Of a stretch of 64,000 nt of DNA, positions 1 through 8,256 are shown piece by piece. The stretch covers positions 52,836 to 116,835 of the forward strand of contig JBIOVX010000245.1 in the NCBI GenBank assembly GCA_044868005.1, given 5' to 3'. Position 1 is the stretch's first letter; each line of letters opens with the position of its first letter. Position numbers and translations under genes: made by a program. Origin of the DNA: DATARR01 sp044868005 (GTDB lineage: Bacteria; Acidobacteriota; Thermoanaerobaculia; Multivoradales; UBA5704). A model generated the notes under the pieces. It worked only from the letters and a program-made list of their open reading frames with translations, made no database searches and was not told the DNA's origin.

Positions 1-292
1 CATAGGGTTGATAGACCGTCCGCCCCTGGCCGAGCACCAGCGGCTGATCGCTGTAGGCCTGCTCGCGCAGCGACTCCGGCACGAAGAGGTGGCGCGGCAC
101 CTGCTCCATGGCGGCGATCACCTCCGGCTGGGTGATGCCCCGCTGCCGGACTTGCTGCTCCACCATCGAGCGGCGCAGCGTCTCGAAGCCGTCCGCCGCT
201 CCGGCCGGCGCCACGAGCACCGCCACCGCGAGCCCCAGCGCGAGCCCGCGGCAGAGCGGGAAACGGCGGCCCCGAAGGGCGCTCCGTGTCAC
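1..292 (-). CDS. pcm: Protein-L-isoaspartate O-methyltransferase, N-terminal part (cut by window edge)
   Basis: SAM-dependent methyltransferase that starts repair of isoaspartyl residues in aged proteins; this copy appears to be exported. The GTG start (292-290) overlaps the TGA of the amidohydrolase upstream (GTGA), so the pair is translationally coupled. Only 97 codons are present. A basic start followed by a hydrophobic run to about residue 32 (ending APAGAAD) looks like a signal peptide. MVEQQVRQRGI, AAMEQVPRHLFVPE and a terminal VYQPY are the N-terminal hallmarks of the family. The SAM-binding loops lie beyond the left edge, so activity cannot be judged. Confidence 0.88.
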   Translation of the reverse strand, partial: MTRSALRGRRFPLCRGLALGLAVAVLVAPAGAADGFETLRRSMVEQQVRQRGITQPEVIAAMEQVPRHLFVPESLREQAYSDQPLVLGQGRTVYQPY

Positions 293-1977
293 CGGGCGCT
301 GCCCCTCTCGTAGACCACCTGGCCGTCCACCAGGGTGTAGTCGATCTCCGTGCGCGGGATCTCCGCCTCGGGAACCGTCATCGGATCGCGGGCGAACACC
401 ACCAGATCGGCGCGCTTGCCGACCTCCAGCGAGCCCACTTCCTTGTCGAGGAAGAGCGACCAGGCGGCGTCGAGGGTGAAGCCGCGCAGGGCCTCCTCGC
501 GCGTCAGCCGCTCGCCGGGAAGCCAGCCGCCCGGCGGATTGCCCTGCAGGTCCTGGCGCGTCACGGCGGCGTAGAGCCCGAGCCGCGGGTCCGCGGACTC
601 CACGGGGAAGTCGCTGCCCAGGGCCAGCCGGCCGCCCGCCTTCAGCACCTTGCGCCAGGCGTAGGCCCCCGCCAGGCGCGCCTCGCCCACGCGGTCTCCG
701 GCCCACGGCATGTCGGAGGTGGCGTGGGTGGGCTGCATGGACGCGATGATGCCGAGGCGGGCCATGCGCTCGATGTCCTGCAAGCGCAGCACCTGGGAGT
801 GCTCCAGCCGGAAGCGCGCCTCCGGCCGCGGACCGCCGAGGGCCCGCTCCATGGCATCGAGAGCCACCACGCCGCCGCGGTCGCCGATGGCATGGATGCC
901 GACCTGAAAGCCCTTGGCGAGGGCGCGGCGCGAGACCTCCTCGAGATGCGGACCGCTGCTCACCAGCAGCCCGAGATTGCCGGGATCGTCGCTGTAGGGC
1001 TCGACCAGCGCGGCGCCGCGGCTCCCCAGCGCGCCGTCGATGTACATCTTGACGCCGCGCACGTTGAGCCGCGCTTGCGGGTCGATCTCCGGCCCGCGCT
1101 CGAACCAATGGGCCAGCAGCGCATCGTTGTCGGTGAGGAACAGGGAGGCCCGCAGCGGCAGCTCGCCGGCCTGCCGGAGAGCCACGTAGGCGCGGTAATC
1201 GCCGTCGCCGATCCCCATGTCCGTCACCCCCGTCAGGCCGAGCTCCACGCAGTGGCGCGCGGCCAGCCGCAGGGCGCGCTCGCGTTCTTCCAGAGAGGGC
1301 TCCGGCAGCTTCCCTCCCACGACGTCCATGGCGTTGTCGACGAGCACGCCGGTCGGCCGGCCCGCCGCGTCGCGCAGGAAGCGGCCGCCCGATGGATCCT
1401 GGATGGCGGCGCCGATACCGAGGATCTCCATGGCGCGGGCGTTGACGAGCGCGGCGTGGCCATCAATGCGGGTCAGCCAGACTGGATGATCCGGCACCGC
1501 CGCCGACAGCGCCTCATGGGTGGGGAACGCCTTCTCCGGCCAGTCGTTCTGGTCCCAGCCCCGGCCGTTGATCCAGCTCCCGGCCGGCGCGCGTTGCGCC
1601 GCCTCGCGCACCCGCGCGACGACTTCCGCGTAGGAGGTGGTCCCCACCAGATCGACCTGCTGCAGCGACCGGCCCAGCCCCGCCAGATGCGAATGGGCGT
1701 CGATCAGGCCCGGCGTGACGGCGCGTCCGCCGAGGTCGATGATCCGGGTCTGTTGGCCGCGGAGCTTCTCGGCTCCGGCGTCCGGACCTAGATAGACGAT
1801 GCGTCCGCCGCGCACGGCGAGGCTCCCCTCGACCCGGCCCGGAGGTTGCACGGGATAGAACACGCCGCGCCTCAGAATGAGGTCGGCACCGTCCTCTGCA
1901 AAGGAAGGTCTCGGAGCACCTGCGACCGCCATCCCGAACAGCACAGCACACAGAACAGGCGTAAGCCTCAGAATCAT
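289..1977 (-). CDS. Exported amidohydrolase (YtcJ-like, amidohydrolase family 3)
   Basis: Metal-dependent hydrolase of the YtcJ/amidohydrolase-3 type; the substrate is unknown, probably an amide or cyclic amide. 562 residues from the chosen ATG, which opens a signal peptide (MILRLTPVLCAVLFG, cleavage near FAEDG). The metal motif AHSHL is at about residues 94-98, KMYIDGALGSRGA and GIHAIGDRG in the middle, LEHSQVL and LALGSDFPVESADPR towards the C-terminus, all in family order. The frame stays open upstream to 2136, but that part reads through a hairpin repeat and has no protein character. It is coupled to pcm downstream by a GTGA overlap. Confidence 0.88.
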   Translation of the reverse strand: MILRLTPVLCAVLFGMAVAGAPRPSFAEDGADLILRRGVFYPVQPPGRVEGSLAVRGGRIVYLGPDAGAEKLRGQQTRIIDLGGRAVTPGLIDAHSHLAGLGRSLQQVDLVGTTSYAEVVARVREAAQRAPAGSWINGRGWDQNDWPEKAFPTHEALSAAVPDHPVWLTRIDGHAALVNARAMEILGIGAAIQDPSGGRFLRDAAGRPTGVLVDNAMDVVGGKLPEPSLEERERALRLAARHCVELGLTGVTDMGIGDGDYRAYVALRQAGELPLRASLFLTDNDALLAHWFERGPEIDPQARLNVRGVKMYIDGALGSRGAALVEPYSDDPGNLGLLVSSGPHLEEVSRRALAKGFQVGIHAIGDRGGVVALDAMERALGGPRPEARFRLEHSQVLRLQDIERMARLGIIASMQPTHATSDMPWAGDRVGEARLAGAYAWRKVLKAGGRLALGSDFPVESADPRLGLYAAVTRQDLQGNPPGGWLPGERLTREEALRGFTLDAAWSLFLDKEVGSLEVGKRADLVVFARDPMTVPEAEIPRTEIDYTLVDGQVVYERGSAR

Positions 1978-2051
1978 TTCGCTTTTCTCCCCGACTCGCC
2001 CCACCCATGGCACGTCCTGGGGGGTGCAAAGTCCAAGCCATGGAAAACCCG

Positions 2052-2127
2052 TCTTGGGGTCCTGGGTCTTGCGTCTTGAAACTACCTGGAACTGTATACC
2101 CAAGACCCAGAGCCCAAGATCCAGGAC
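2052..2127. repeat. Imperfect inverted repeat built of 9-bp units (GGGTCTTG / CAAGACCC)
   Basis: The left arm carries TCCTGGGTCTTG followed by a second GTCTTG; the right arm carries CAAGACCCAGAGCCCAAG and then CCAGGAC, so the strand can fold back on itself. Both arms are made of roughly 9-bp units. It lies between the divergent amidohydrolase and TldD-like genes. The design resembles the GGGAC hairpins near 15.4 and 24.8 kb, although the unit sequence differs. Confidence 0.55.
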
Positions 2128-2144
2128 GATATACACTCCCGCGG

Positions 2145-3473
2145 ATGTTCCCCGACGGTCCGATGCCGCTCGACGTCATGGTTTCCCGGCTGGAGCACCT
2201 GCTGGCGCTCTCCCCGGCCGAGGCCACGGAGATCTCATGGCTGGAGGTGCGGCGCGGCCAGGAGAGCAACGGCAAGCGCCGGCGGGACAGTTACGAGCAG
2301 CACGAGCGCACGGTCCTGTTGCGGGTGCGGGAGTCCGGCCGCACGGGGATGCACCGCACCAGCGCCTCCGGCCTCTCGGACCTCGAGAACGCCCTGCGCG
2401 TCGCCCTCGCCCAGGCCCGGCTCTCGCCGCCTACGCCGCCGCCGCTGCCGCCGCCGGGCCACGACGCGGCCGTCGTGACCGCCGGACTGTGCGATCCCGA
2501 GCTCGCGCGCATGGCGCCCGGCCGCGCCCGCGAGACGCTGCAACGGCTGGCGGAAAAGGGCGAGACGGCCCGCCTCGGATGGTCCGAAGGCCGCATCGCC
2601 GTGGCGGACAGCCGCGGCCTGCGGCGCGCCGCCGAGGTGACCTCCGGCTGGGCCGAGGTGATCCGCGGACGCCAGCCGGGGGCCGGACGCGCCGCCGCGG
2701 CCGCGCGGTCCCTGGCCGGGCTCGACCTGCCGGGCATCTTCGCGCGGGCGCGCCGGCGCCAGGGTCCGCCCGACGTCGTGCCGCCGCCGGCAGGCCCCAC
2801 CGCTCTGCTGCTGTCGCAGGAGGCGACCGCCGGCCTGATCGAGCTGCTCAACCGGCAGGCCTTCACCTCCGATTCGTTTCACTCCGGAGCCTCCTTCCTG
2901 CGCGGCAACCTCGGGCAGCCGGTCTTCCACTCCGGCATCAACCTGCGCGACGATCCCACGGACCCGCGCGGCCTGCCGTTCCCCTTCGACATCCTGGGCG
3001 CCGCCGCCAAACCGATCGATCTCGTCTCCGGCGGTGTCGCGCTCACCCCGGCCGTCGACAATCGTCTGGCGCGCGAGCTCGGAGTCGCGCCCACGCCGCA
3101 ACGGGTGGCGCCGGACGAAGCCGTCTCCGCCCATCTCTTCCTGCTGCCCGGAAGCGCTTCCGAAGAAGAGCTGTTGCAGGCCGCGGACGGCGGCTTCTGG
3201 GTTTCGGCGCTGGAGCCGCTCGAAGGCTACGACGCCCGCGCGCTGCGCTTCCGCACGGTGGCGAGGGGCGTCCGTCTGATCACCGGCGCCACGCTCGGCC
3301 GCTCTCTCCCCGATCTCGTCTGGGAAGACGATCTGCGGCGCGTGCTCTCCCAGGTGCTGGCCGTCGGCGCCGACCTGGTGCCCCTCGCCACGGGCGCCGG
3401 CCTCTTCCGCGCCACCACCGCGCCGATGCTCGCGGTGGATGGGGTGGGTGGGTTGCGGTTCGCCGTGGAGTAG
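2145..3473 (+). CDS. TldD/PmbA (TldE)-family protein
   Basis: Member of the TldD/PmbA (modulator of DNA gyrase) metalloprotease family; in enteric bacteria TldD/TldE form a heterodimer that processes peptides. Recognised by overall layout: an N-terminal domain with many Arg/Ala residues, a central FHSGASFLRGNLGQPVF and SGINLRDDPTDPRGLPFPFDILG, and the C-terminal family block. No HExxH motif is seen, so it looks like the TldE-type (non-catalytic) subunit. No TldD partner is adjacent. Start at 2145 has only a distant AGGA; the in-frame ATG at 2163 is an alternative. 442 residues. It runs convergently to the isoaspartyl peptidase with a 3-bp gap. Confidence 0.68.
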   Translation: MFPDGPMPLDVMVSRLEHLLALSPAEATEISWLEVRRGQESNGKRRRDSYEQHERTVLLRVRESGRTGMHRTSASGLSDLENALRVALAQARLSPPTPPPLPPPGHDAAVVTAGLCDPELARMAPGRARETLQRLAEKGETARLGWSEGRIAVADSRGLRRAAEVTSGWAEVIRGRQPGAGRAAAAARSLAGLDLPGIFARARRRQGPPDVVPPPAGPTALLLSQEATAGLIELLNRQAFTSDSFHSGASFLRGNLGQPVFHSGINLRDDPTDPRGLPFPFDILGAAAKPIDLVSGGVALTPAVDNRLARELGVAPTPQRVAPDEAVSAHLFLLPGSASEEELLQAADGGFWVSALEPLEGYDARALRFRTVARGVRLITGATLGRSLPDLVWEDDLRRVLSQVLAVGADLVPLATGAGLFRATTAPMLAVDGVGGLRFAVE

Positions 3474-3476
3474 GCC

Positions 3477-4490
3477 CTACTCCCAGATCTTCACCTCGAA
3501 CCGCCCAGCCGAGTCCGCGGCGCCCCGGTACATCCCCTCCGAGTTGAAGACGAGCGCGAGCGAGCCGTCGTGGGAGACGCCGATCACGCCGCCGTCTCCC
3601 GGCTGGAGCTTCTGACGGATCACCCGCTCGGCGGCCTGCTGCAGGGTGAGCCCCGAGTACTCCATGAGCGCCGAGATGTCGTGCGCCACGGTGTGCCGGA
3701 TGAACTGCTCGCCGATGCCGGTGGCGGAGATGGCACAGGTGCGGTTGCTGGCATAGGTGCCGGCGCCGATGATCGGCACGTCGCCCAGCCGCCCGAACCG
3801 CTTGTTGGTGAGCCCACCCGAGGAGGTCGCCGCGGCCAGGTTGCCGTGCACGTCGAGAGCCACGGCACCCACCGTGTCCTTGTCGGCGTGGTCCTTCTTC
3901 AGCGCCTCCTGGAGCTGCTCGTAGCGGAAAGCCGTGTCGAAGTACGTATTCGGCACGCGTTCCACCTTCATCTCGGTGGCGAACGTCTCGGCTCCCTCCC
4001 CCACCATGAAGACGTGGCGCGACTTCTCCATCACCATCCGCGCCAGAGAGATGGGATTCTTGACCGTCTTCAGCAGCGCCACCGAGCCGCAGGAGAGATC
4101 GCGGCCGTCCATGATGGCGGCGTCGAGCTCGTGGGTGCCTTCGTGCGTGTAGACGGCGCCCTTGCCGGCGTTGAACAGCGGATCGTCCTCGAGGAAGCGC
4201 ACCACCTTCTCCACCGCGTCGAGGCTGGCGCCGCCCTGCTGCAGCACCTCCTGGCCGATCTTCAGCGCCGCGGCCAGGGACTTGAGGTACTGCTGCTTGC
4301 GCTCCTCCGGAAGCGTCTTGGGGATCGTGCCGGCGCCGCCGTGAATGGCGATCGCCCACTTGGGAGCCTCCGCGCGATGGAGCACGATCTCCACCTTGCG
4401 GTCTTGCTGCGGCGCGGCCGGCGTCTGGGCGGCCGCGAGAAGAGGAACCATCGAGAAGAACAACATGGACGTCAGAGTCGTGCAGTTCAT
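3477..4490 (-). CDS. iaaA: Exported isoaspartyl peptidase / L-asparaginase (Ntn-hydrolase, plant type)
   Basis: Cleaves isoaspartyl dipeptides and asparagine; autoprocessed N-terminal-nucleophile hydrolase. 337 residues with a signal peptide (MNCTTLTSMLFFSMVPLLAAA). Family blocks: AIHGGAGTIPK near residue 48, DPLFNAGKGAVYT near 103, and the autocleavage site KDTVGAVALDVHGNLAAATS with nucleophile Thr206, followed by SSGGLTNKRFGRLGDVPIIGAGTYA. Everything needed for catalysis is present. An exported peptidase for isoaspartyl products shares the neighbourhood with an exported isoaspartate methyltransferase, which suggests periplasmic handling of damaged protein. Confidence 0.93.
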   Translation of the reverse strand: MNCTTLTSMLFFSMVPLLAAAQTPAAPQQDRKVEIVLHRAEAPKWAIAIHGGAGTIPKTLPEERKQQYLKSLAAALKIGQEVLQQGGASLDAVEKVVRFLEDDPLFNAGKGAVYTHEGTHELDAAIMDGRDLSCGSVALLKTVKNPISLARMVMEKSRHVFMVGEGAETFATEMKVERVPNTYFDTAFRYEQLQEALKKDHADKDTVGAVALDVHGNLAAATSSGGLTNKRFGRLGDVPIIGAGTYASNRTCAISATGIGEQFIRHTVAHDISALMEYSGLTLQQAAERVIRQKLQPGDGGVIGVSHDGSLALVFNSEGMYRGAADSAGRFEVKIWE

Positions 4491-4593
4491 AGCAGAGGGA
4501 TTCTAGCGTGGCACCGTCTCAGCAGTCTCACAAGACCGCAATCAGGGCACCTTCAAAGTGGGTCAGGCGGCTCAACGCAAGGAGAAACCACGT

Positions 4594-4866
4594 ATGAAAG
4601 CTCTGCGAACTCCCCTGAAGCTCCGGATCGCCCTGCTGGCACTGAGCCTGGTTCTCACCGGCGTGGCACTTTTCTCGTCTTCCGTCACCACGGCCTTCGC
4701 GGTCCCGTGCTACTGCGGTCACGCGCTGTCCGTGAAGTACTACAGCGATGCTTCCCATACCACGCTCGTCGGCTTGTGCTACTTCCCGTGCGACGACGAT
4801 CCGTCGTGCAGCGGTACCCAGACCGAGTTCTCCGTCACCAAAGAGCTCCAGTGTTGTATTTGTTGA
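4594..4866 (+). CDS. Small secreted eight-cysteine peptide (DUF6289-like)
   Basis: 90 residues: a long signal peptide (about residues 1-34, ending TTAFA) and a mature part with eight cysteines arranged PCYC, LCYFPC, SC and a terminal QCCIC. YYSDASHTTLVG is close to the pattern I remember for the DUF6289 family of small secreted proteins. Start fixed by AAGGAGAAA ten bases upstream. Function unknown; the even cysteine count suggests disulfides in the periplasm or outside. The stop codon lies in the first copy of an 11-bp triplication. A second eight-Cys secreted peptide occurs at 15093-15314. Confidence 0.75.
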   Translation: MKALRTPLKLRIALLALSLVLTGVALFSSSVTTAFAVPCYCGHALSVKYYSDASHTTLVGLCYFPCDDDPSCSGTQTEFSVTKELQCCIC

Positions 4867-4895
4867 CCCTCAGTTGATCCTCAGTTGACCCTCAA
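4863..4895 (+). repeat. Three tandem 11-bp units (TTGAYCCTCAR)
   Basis: TTGACCCTCAG, TTGATCCTCAG and TTGACCCTCAA follow each other without gaps. The first unit holds the stop codon of the Cys-rich peptide gene. Such short tandem units usually come from slippage. Confidence 0.8.
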
Positions 4896-4986
4896 TAGGC
4901 CCGCCCGGCGCGCGCTCGTTTTACCGTCGCCTGTTCCCGTCGCGCGCCGGGTGGGGACGAAGGCTGTGAATCGGTAGAATCCCCCT

Positions 4987-5847
4987 ATGCTCAGAATGCG
5001 CTGGTCGTGCACCATCGTCCCAATGCTGGCCCTCCTCGCGCTGCCGGCAGCGGGCCAGTCCCAGGAGACGCCCCGCCTCGAAGACCGCGTTACTGACAAG
5101 GCCGCGGTGTTCTCTCCGGAGCAACGGAGCCAGCTCATCGCCGAGCTCGCGGCGTATGAGGAGGAGACCTCGCACCAGATCGCCGTGCTCACCGTGCCGA
5201 CCCTTTCCGGCGAGAGCCTCGAGGCGTTCTCCCTCCGCGTCGCCAACGCCTGGGGGCTCGGACAGAAGGGACGCGACAACGGCATCCTGGTGACGCTGGC
5301 GCTCCAGGAGCGGCAGGTCCGCATCGAGGTCGGCGAAGGCCTGGAGTCTCGCATCTCCGACGACGCGGCCCAGGAGATCGTCCAGACCGAGATGATCCCA
5401 TCGTTCCGCAAAGGCGATTACGCCGGCGGCCTGGCGAAGGGAATCCGCCGGCTGATGGAGATGGCGCGTCCCGCGAGCAACTCCTTCGTCGAATGCGAGG
5501 TCGAGGCCAAGGTGGTGAAGGTCGAGCGCCGAGAGACGGTGAACGCCGAGATCGCCGAAGCGCTCGATCTGGAAAAGGAGATGATCGGCAAGCTGGCGGT
5601 GGCGGCGACCGATATCACCGTGCTCAAGGCGACGTCCAAGAAAGGTCAGGAGGAAGATTGCGCGCGGATGGTGGGCCAGAGCGGCCGCGCCGTGATTCGC
5701 TACGAGCTGGCCAACAAGGAGCTCGAGCTAGCGGCGGGAAAGGTGATCCAACTCCACTACTGGGCCTTCGCCGGCTTCGCGCCGTACGGCGTGCCCGGGA
5801 AGGAAGTCTGGTGGGTGGGCAAGGCTGGTGCAGCTCCTCCCAAATAG
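4987..5847 (+). CDS. Exported TPM-domain (DUF477) protein
   Basis: 286 residues; signal peptide to about LPAAGQSQ, then a TPM domain (about 30-160): RLEDRVTDKAAVFSPEQRSQL, TSHQIAVLTVPTLSGESLEAFSLRVANAWGLGQ, GRDNGILVTLAL, VRIEVGEGLE and the GLAKGIRRL end. TPM domains occur in membrane-associated or periplasmic proteins linked to photosystem repair in plants and to respiratory complexes in bacteria. The usual Gly-rich or transmembrane tail is missing; instead there is about 115 residues of unrecognised sequence with two cysteines. The last 91 bp overlap the convergent hydrolase gene. Confidence 0.8.
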   Translation: MLRMRWSCTIVPMLALLALPAAGQSQETPRLEDRVTDKAAVFSPEQRSQLIAELAAYEEETSHQIAVLTVPTLSGESLEAFSLRVANAWGLGQKGRDNGILVTLALQERQVRIEVGEGLESRISDDAAQEIVQTEMIPSFRKGDYAGGLAKGIRRLMEMARPASNSFVECEVEAKVVKVERRETVNAEIAEALDLEKEMIGKLAVAATDITVLKATSKKGQEEDCARMVGQSGRAVIRYELANKELELAAGKVIQLHYWAFAGFAPYGVPGKEVWWVGKAGAAPPK

Positions 5848-6752
5848 GCTTCGATCAGCCGCACGAGCTCCTTCACGATGTCGGCCTTGCGCGCGCCCAC
5901 GTGCTCGGTGTGGGTCCAGATCAGCTTCTTGGGCTCGCCGGCGCGGTCATAGAGCGCTTGGACTGCCGCCACGGAAAAGTATTTGTCCCGCCGGCTGGAG
6001 ACCATCACCAGCCGGCGCGGGGCGATGCGCTGCACGTAGCGGCCGGGCTCGAAACTGTCGACCAGCACGGCCGCCGTCCACGCCAGCAGCTCCCCCCGCA
6101 AGGAGTGGCCCCGCCGGCTTTCCATCGTCCTGATCGTGGCGGGAAAGCCGCCTCCTCCGTGCACCAGGAAGACCGTCTTCACGCGCAGGTCCAGGGCGCC
6201 GTGCATCACGGCAAAGCTGGAGCCCAGACTGGCGCCGAGCACCGTGATCTCACCCGTCTTCAAGCCTCCGGTCTCGCGGAGATAGCTCAGCGCCAGCATC
6301 CCGCCGGCCACCGTGCGGAACACGGCCCGACGCAAGTGATACGGCCCGAGCAGATACTCGCCTAGCGTCCGCGGCCGTGCGAAGGGATACTGCACCGCGA
6401 CGAGCACGACGTCCGGACGCTCCGGGATCAGGCGCAGGATCTGCGGCCCGGTCTTCATGCCGGCGTAGGTGAGGAGGATGCGATAGCCGTCGGCGAGCCG
6501 GCGCGGCCTGCGGACATAGGCGGTGGCCACCGCCTCGCCGCGATCGTTGTAGAGCTCCACCAGGCGGGTCCGCGAGACCGGACCGGCCGATGACTCCATC
6601 ACCCGGGCGCCGCGGTAGGTGCCGCGAGTGGCGTAGAACTCCGCGGTCTTGTCGGCGCGCAGGTAGAGGACCAGGCCGGCGGCGGCAACGACCGCCACCG
6701 CCAGAGCTGCGACGAAGATCCGGCGGCGCTTATTTTTCCGAGCACAGATCAC
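5757..6752 (-). CDS. Membrane-anchored alpha/beta hydrolase
   Basis: Alpha/beta-hydrolase fold: an N-terminal membrane anchor (RRRIFVAALAVAVVAAAGLVLYL), LLTYAGMKTG, nucleophile elbow GASLGSSFA, FLVHGGGG, and the acid/His region MVSSRRDKYF and WTHTEHVG. Substrate unknown. Start uncertain: the GTG at 6752 puts a basic stretch directly before the anchor (331 residues); an in-frame GTG at 6836 would add 28 residues without family character. The 3' end overlaps the TPM gene by 91 bp on the opposite strand and supplies a Pro/Gly-rich tail that may be non-essential. Confidence 0.72.
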   Translation of the reverse strand: MICARKNKRRRIFVAALAVAVVAAAGLVLYLRADKTAEFYATRGTYRGARVMESSAGPVSRTRLVELYNDRGEAVATAYVRRPRRLADGYRILLTYAGMKTGPQILRLIPERPDVVLVAVQYPFARPRTLGEYLLGPYHLRRAVFRTVAGGMLALSYLRETGGLKTGEITVLGASLGSSFAVMHGALDLRVKTVFLVHGGGGFPATIRTMESRRGHSLRGELLAWTAAVLVDSFEPGRYVQRIAPRRLVMVSSRRDKYFSVAAVQALYDRAGEPKKLIWTHTEHVGARKADIVKELVRLIEAYLGGAAPALPTHQTSFPGTPYGAKPAKAQ

Positions 6753-6852
6753 CGGACGAGGGGTCCCCGGAACTCGGCGTTCGGCTCCAGACTGAGGATC
6801 TAGCGTGATGAGTCGATCGTGACGTGAAAGCGCCACGGGACTGCGTGGCCTC

Positions 6853-7020
6853 TCAAAGGGACTGCTGGCCTTCCTCTGCTACTTCTGCCGCGGGCTGCGT
6901 CTGTGCTCCATCGACGGCGGCAGATTTCCTGTCGAGCTTGCGCTGAAGCTTTTCCTCGCGCTTCTGTTTCTTGGTGACCTCGCGCTGGCGTTTGAAGAAT
7001 GAGGCGCGGTTTCTTGGCAT
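6853..7020 (-). CDS. Small basic protein, 55 aa
   Basis: ATG CCA AGA AAC at 7020 opens a 55-residue frame with a very strong Shine-Dalgarno (GGGGAGGAC, 6 bases before ATG). The product begins MPRNRASFFKRQREVTKKQK, is highly basic to about residue 32 and acidic at the end (EVAEEGQQSL). It has no hydrophobic segment. Proteins starting MPRNRASFFKRQRE are, as far as I recall, conserved orphans in several Acidobacteriota and Deltaproteobacteria; a nucleic-acid-binding role is conceivable from the charge only. Confidence 0.7.
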   Translation of the reverse strand: MPRNRASFFKRQREVTKKQKREEKLQRKLDRKSAAVDGAQTQPAAEVAEEGQQSL

Positions 7021-7128
7021 TGTTACGTCCTCCCCAGAGGCTGATTGACCGACGGTTGGCGCGTGAGCTCTGCCGCAGAACAGCGCACCTTCTTCGCTGT
7101 CTTGAGTCTATCACCTCCCGTCCGGGGA

Positions 7129-7575
7129 TCACGGACGGCGCCGGTTCGAGTTGTCCATGTCCGACATGATGAGCCAGCGGCCGTCCGCTCCCTTGCGCAA
7201 AGTCAGGGTGAACTTCCCGTCGTCCGGCTCCCCTGGCTTGCCCGCGTATCCGCCGATGATGTAGCCAACGTTACCCTCGGTCGCGTACGCGAACGCGCGC
7301 AGTGACAGCGGCCCGCCGTGCCCGGTGTAGTGCTTCTCGATCGCCGCCCGCCCGCGCACCGGCATCGCTCCGTTCGGCAGCACGAAGCCATCCTCGGCGA
7401 ACAGCCGCGCCAGGGCCGCGGCGTCCCGCTGCTGCCAAGCCGCCTCGTAATCGGTCAGCACCCGCGCCAGCTCCGGCGGCAGCGTCACGGACGGCTCGCC
7501 TGCCGGCGCCTGTTGCCCCGCCGCCGGAGCTACCATCAAGGCCAGGATGAGGAGCGCTCTCGCCGCGTTTCGCAT
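7129..7575 (-). CDS. Exported SnoaL/NTF2-like protein
   Basis: 148 residues; signal peptide MRNAARALLILALMVAPAAG, then an NTF2-like cone fold: LARVLTDYEAAWQQRDAAALARLFAEDGFVLPNGAMPVRGRAAI, HYTGHGGPLSLR and the C-terminal strands GKFTLTLRKGADGRWLIMSDMDN. This resembles the DUF4440 / SgcJ type with the characteristic D-N end. Ligand unknown. The ATG shares one base with the TGA of the small gene upstream (TGATG), so the two are co-translated. Confidence 0.82.
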   Translation of the reverse strand: MRNAARALLILALMVAPAAGQQAPAGEPSVTLPPELARVLTDYEAAWQQRDAAALARLFAEDGFVLPNGAMPVRGRAAIEKHYTGHGGPLSLRAFAYATEGNVGYIIGGYAGKPGEPDDGKFTLTLRKGADGRWLIMSDMDNSNRRRP

Positions 7576-7832
7576 CAGGACGTCTCCTCCGTGATCAGCT
7601 CGCGCACGTGAAGGCGTCCGACCTCCAGCTCCTGGATGACCAGCCGGTCGATCGTCCCTGCCTTCGCCGCGAATCGCTTCACGGCCAACCGCCCGATCGC
7701 CAGCGCCCCGATGGCCAAGGCGCCGACGGACAGCGCCCCAACGCTCACCGCCGCCAGTGCCGTGGCGACGCGGGCGAAGGCGAGCTGGGATCCTGCTTTG
7801 GGATAGGTCAATTCGGTTCGTTCTCGTTGCAT
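7575..7832 (-). CDS. Small protein with VGAL/IGAL repeats, 85 aa
   Basis: Strong SD (AGGAGGCGATC) before ATG 7832. The middle carries short five-residue repeats (VGALS, VGALA, IGALA, IGRLA, VKRFA) and the end continues in the same rhythm (IDRLVIQELEVGRLHVREL), like a pentapeptide-type beta helix or a polar/hydrophobic repeat. Small proteins of this kind are common orphans in Acidobacteriota. It is co-translated with the NTF2-like gene through a TGATG overlap. Function not recognised. Confidence 0.65.
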   Translation of the reverse strand: MQRERTELTYPKAGSQLAFARVATALAAVSVGALSVGALAIGALAIGRLAVKRFAAKAGTIDRLVIQELEVGRLHVRELITEETS

Positions 7833-8013
7833 GATCGCCTCCTGTCTGGAACCGCCATCGCCAAGCCAATATCGTGCCCGTAGAGACGCCCCAGTCGATC
7901 ATCGAAACCAGTTCGGTAACGACGACGGCGGGGCGTCTCCTCGGAGGGTTCACCGCTTCGCCCGCCACTACACGAGAGAAGGATATCAATGGCCGCCAAC
8001 GCCTGGTGGTACC

Positions 8014-8253
8014 ATGGCCGGCATGCGGTTCATCGAAGCTCGCTATGAAGAGGGGCTGCTCAAGCCGGAGACGCCTTTGGCGCTGAGGCAGGGCGAGCGA
8101 GTGGCGCTGATTGTAGTCCGTCATCCGGATCCCAAGCGCTGGGATCTCGACCGGTTGGCCAAATCCGGCGCCACAGAAGCTCGAGAGCTGGCGGAGCGGG
8201 GCCTCGGTGACTGGGCCGACCTCACTACGGCATGTGATCATGACCCGAGTTGA
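8014..8253 (+). CDS. DUF104-family antitoxin-like protein
   Basis: 79 residues. RFIEARYEEGLLKPETPLALRQGERVALIV is the DUF104 (AF2212-like) beta-barrel pattern; members usually sit with a PIN toxin. No PIN gene follows: the next gene is on the other strand. An ATG at 8023 (MRFIEARY) matches the usual family start, and GGTGG before 8014 favours the upstream one. The C-terminal half (DPKRWDLDRLAKSGATEARELAERGLGDW) has the form of a toxin-binding helix. It is either a solitary antitoxin or a remnant of a pair. Confidence 0.75.
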   Translation: MAGMRFIEARYEEGLLKPETPLALRQGERVALIVVRHPDPKRWDLDRLAKSGATEARELAERGLGDWADLTTACDHDPS

Positions 8254-8256
8254 GGA

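Noticed and set aside
1978..2136. Extended start for the amidohydrolase (615 codons)
   Set aside because: The extra codons run through a hairpin repeat and would bury the signal peptide.
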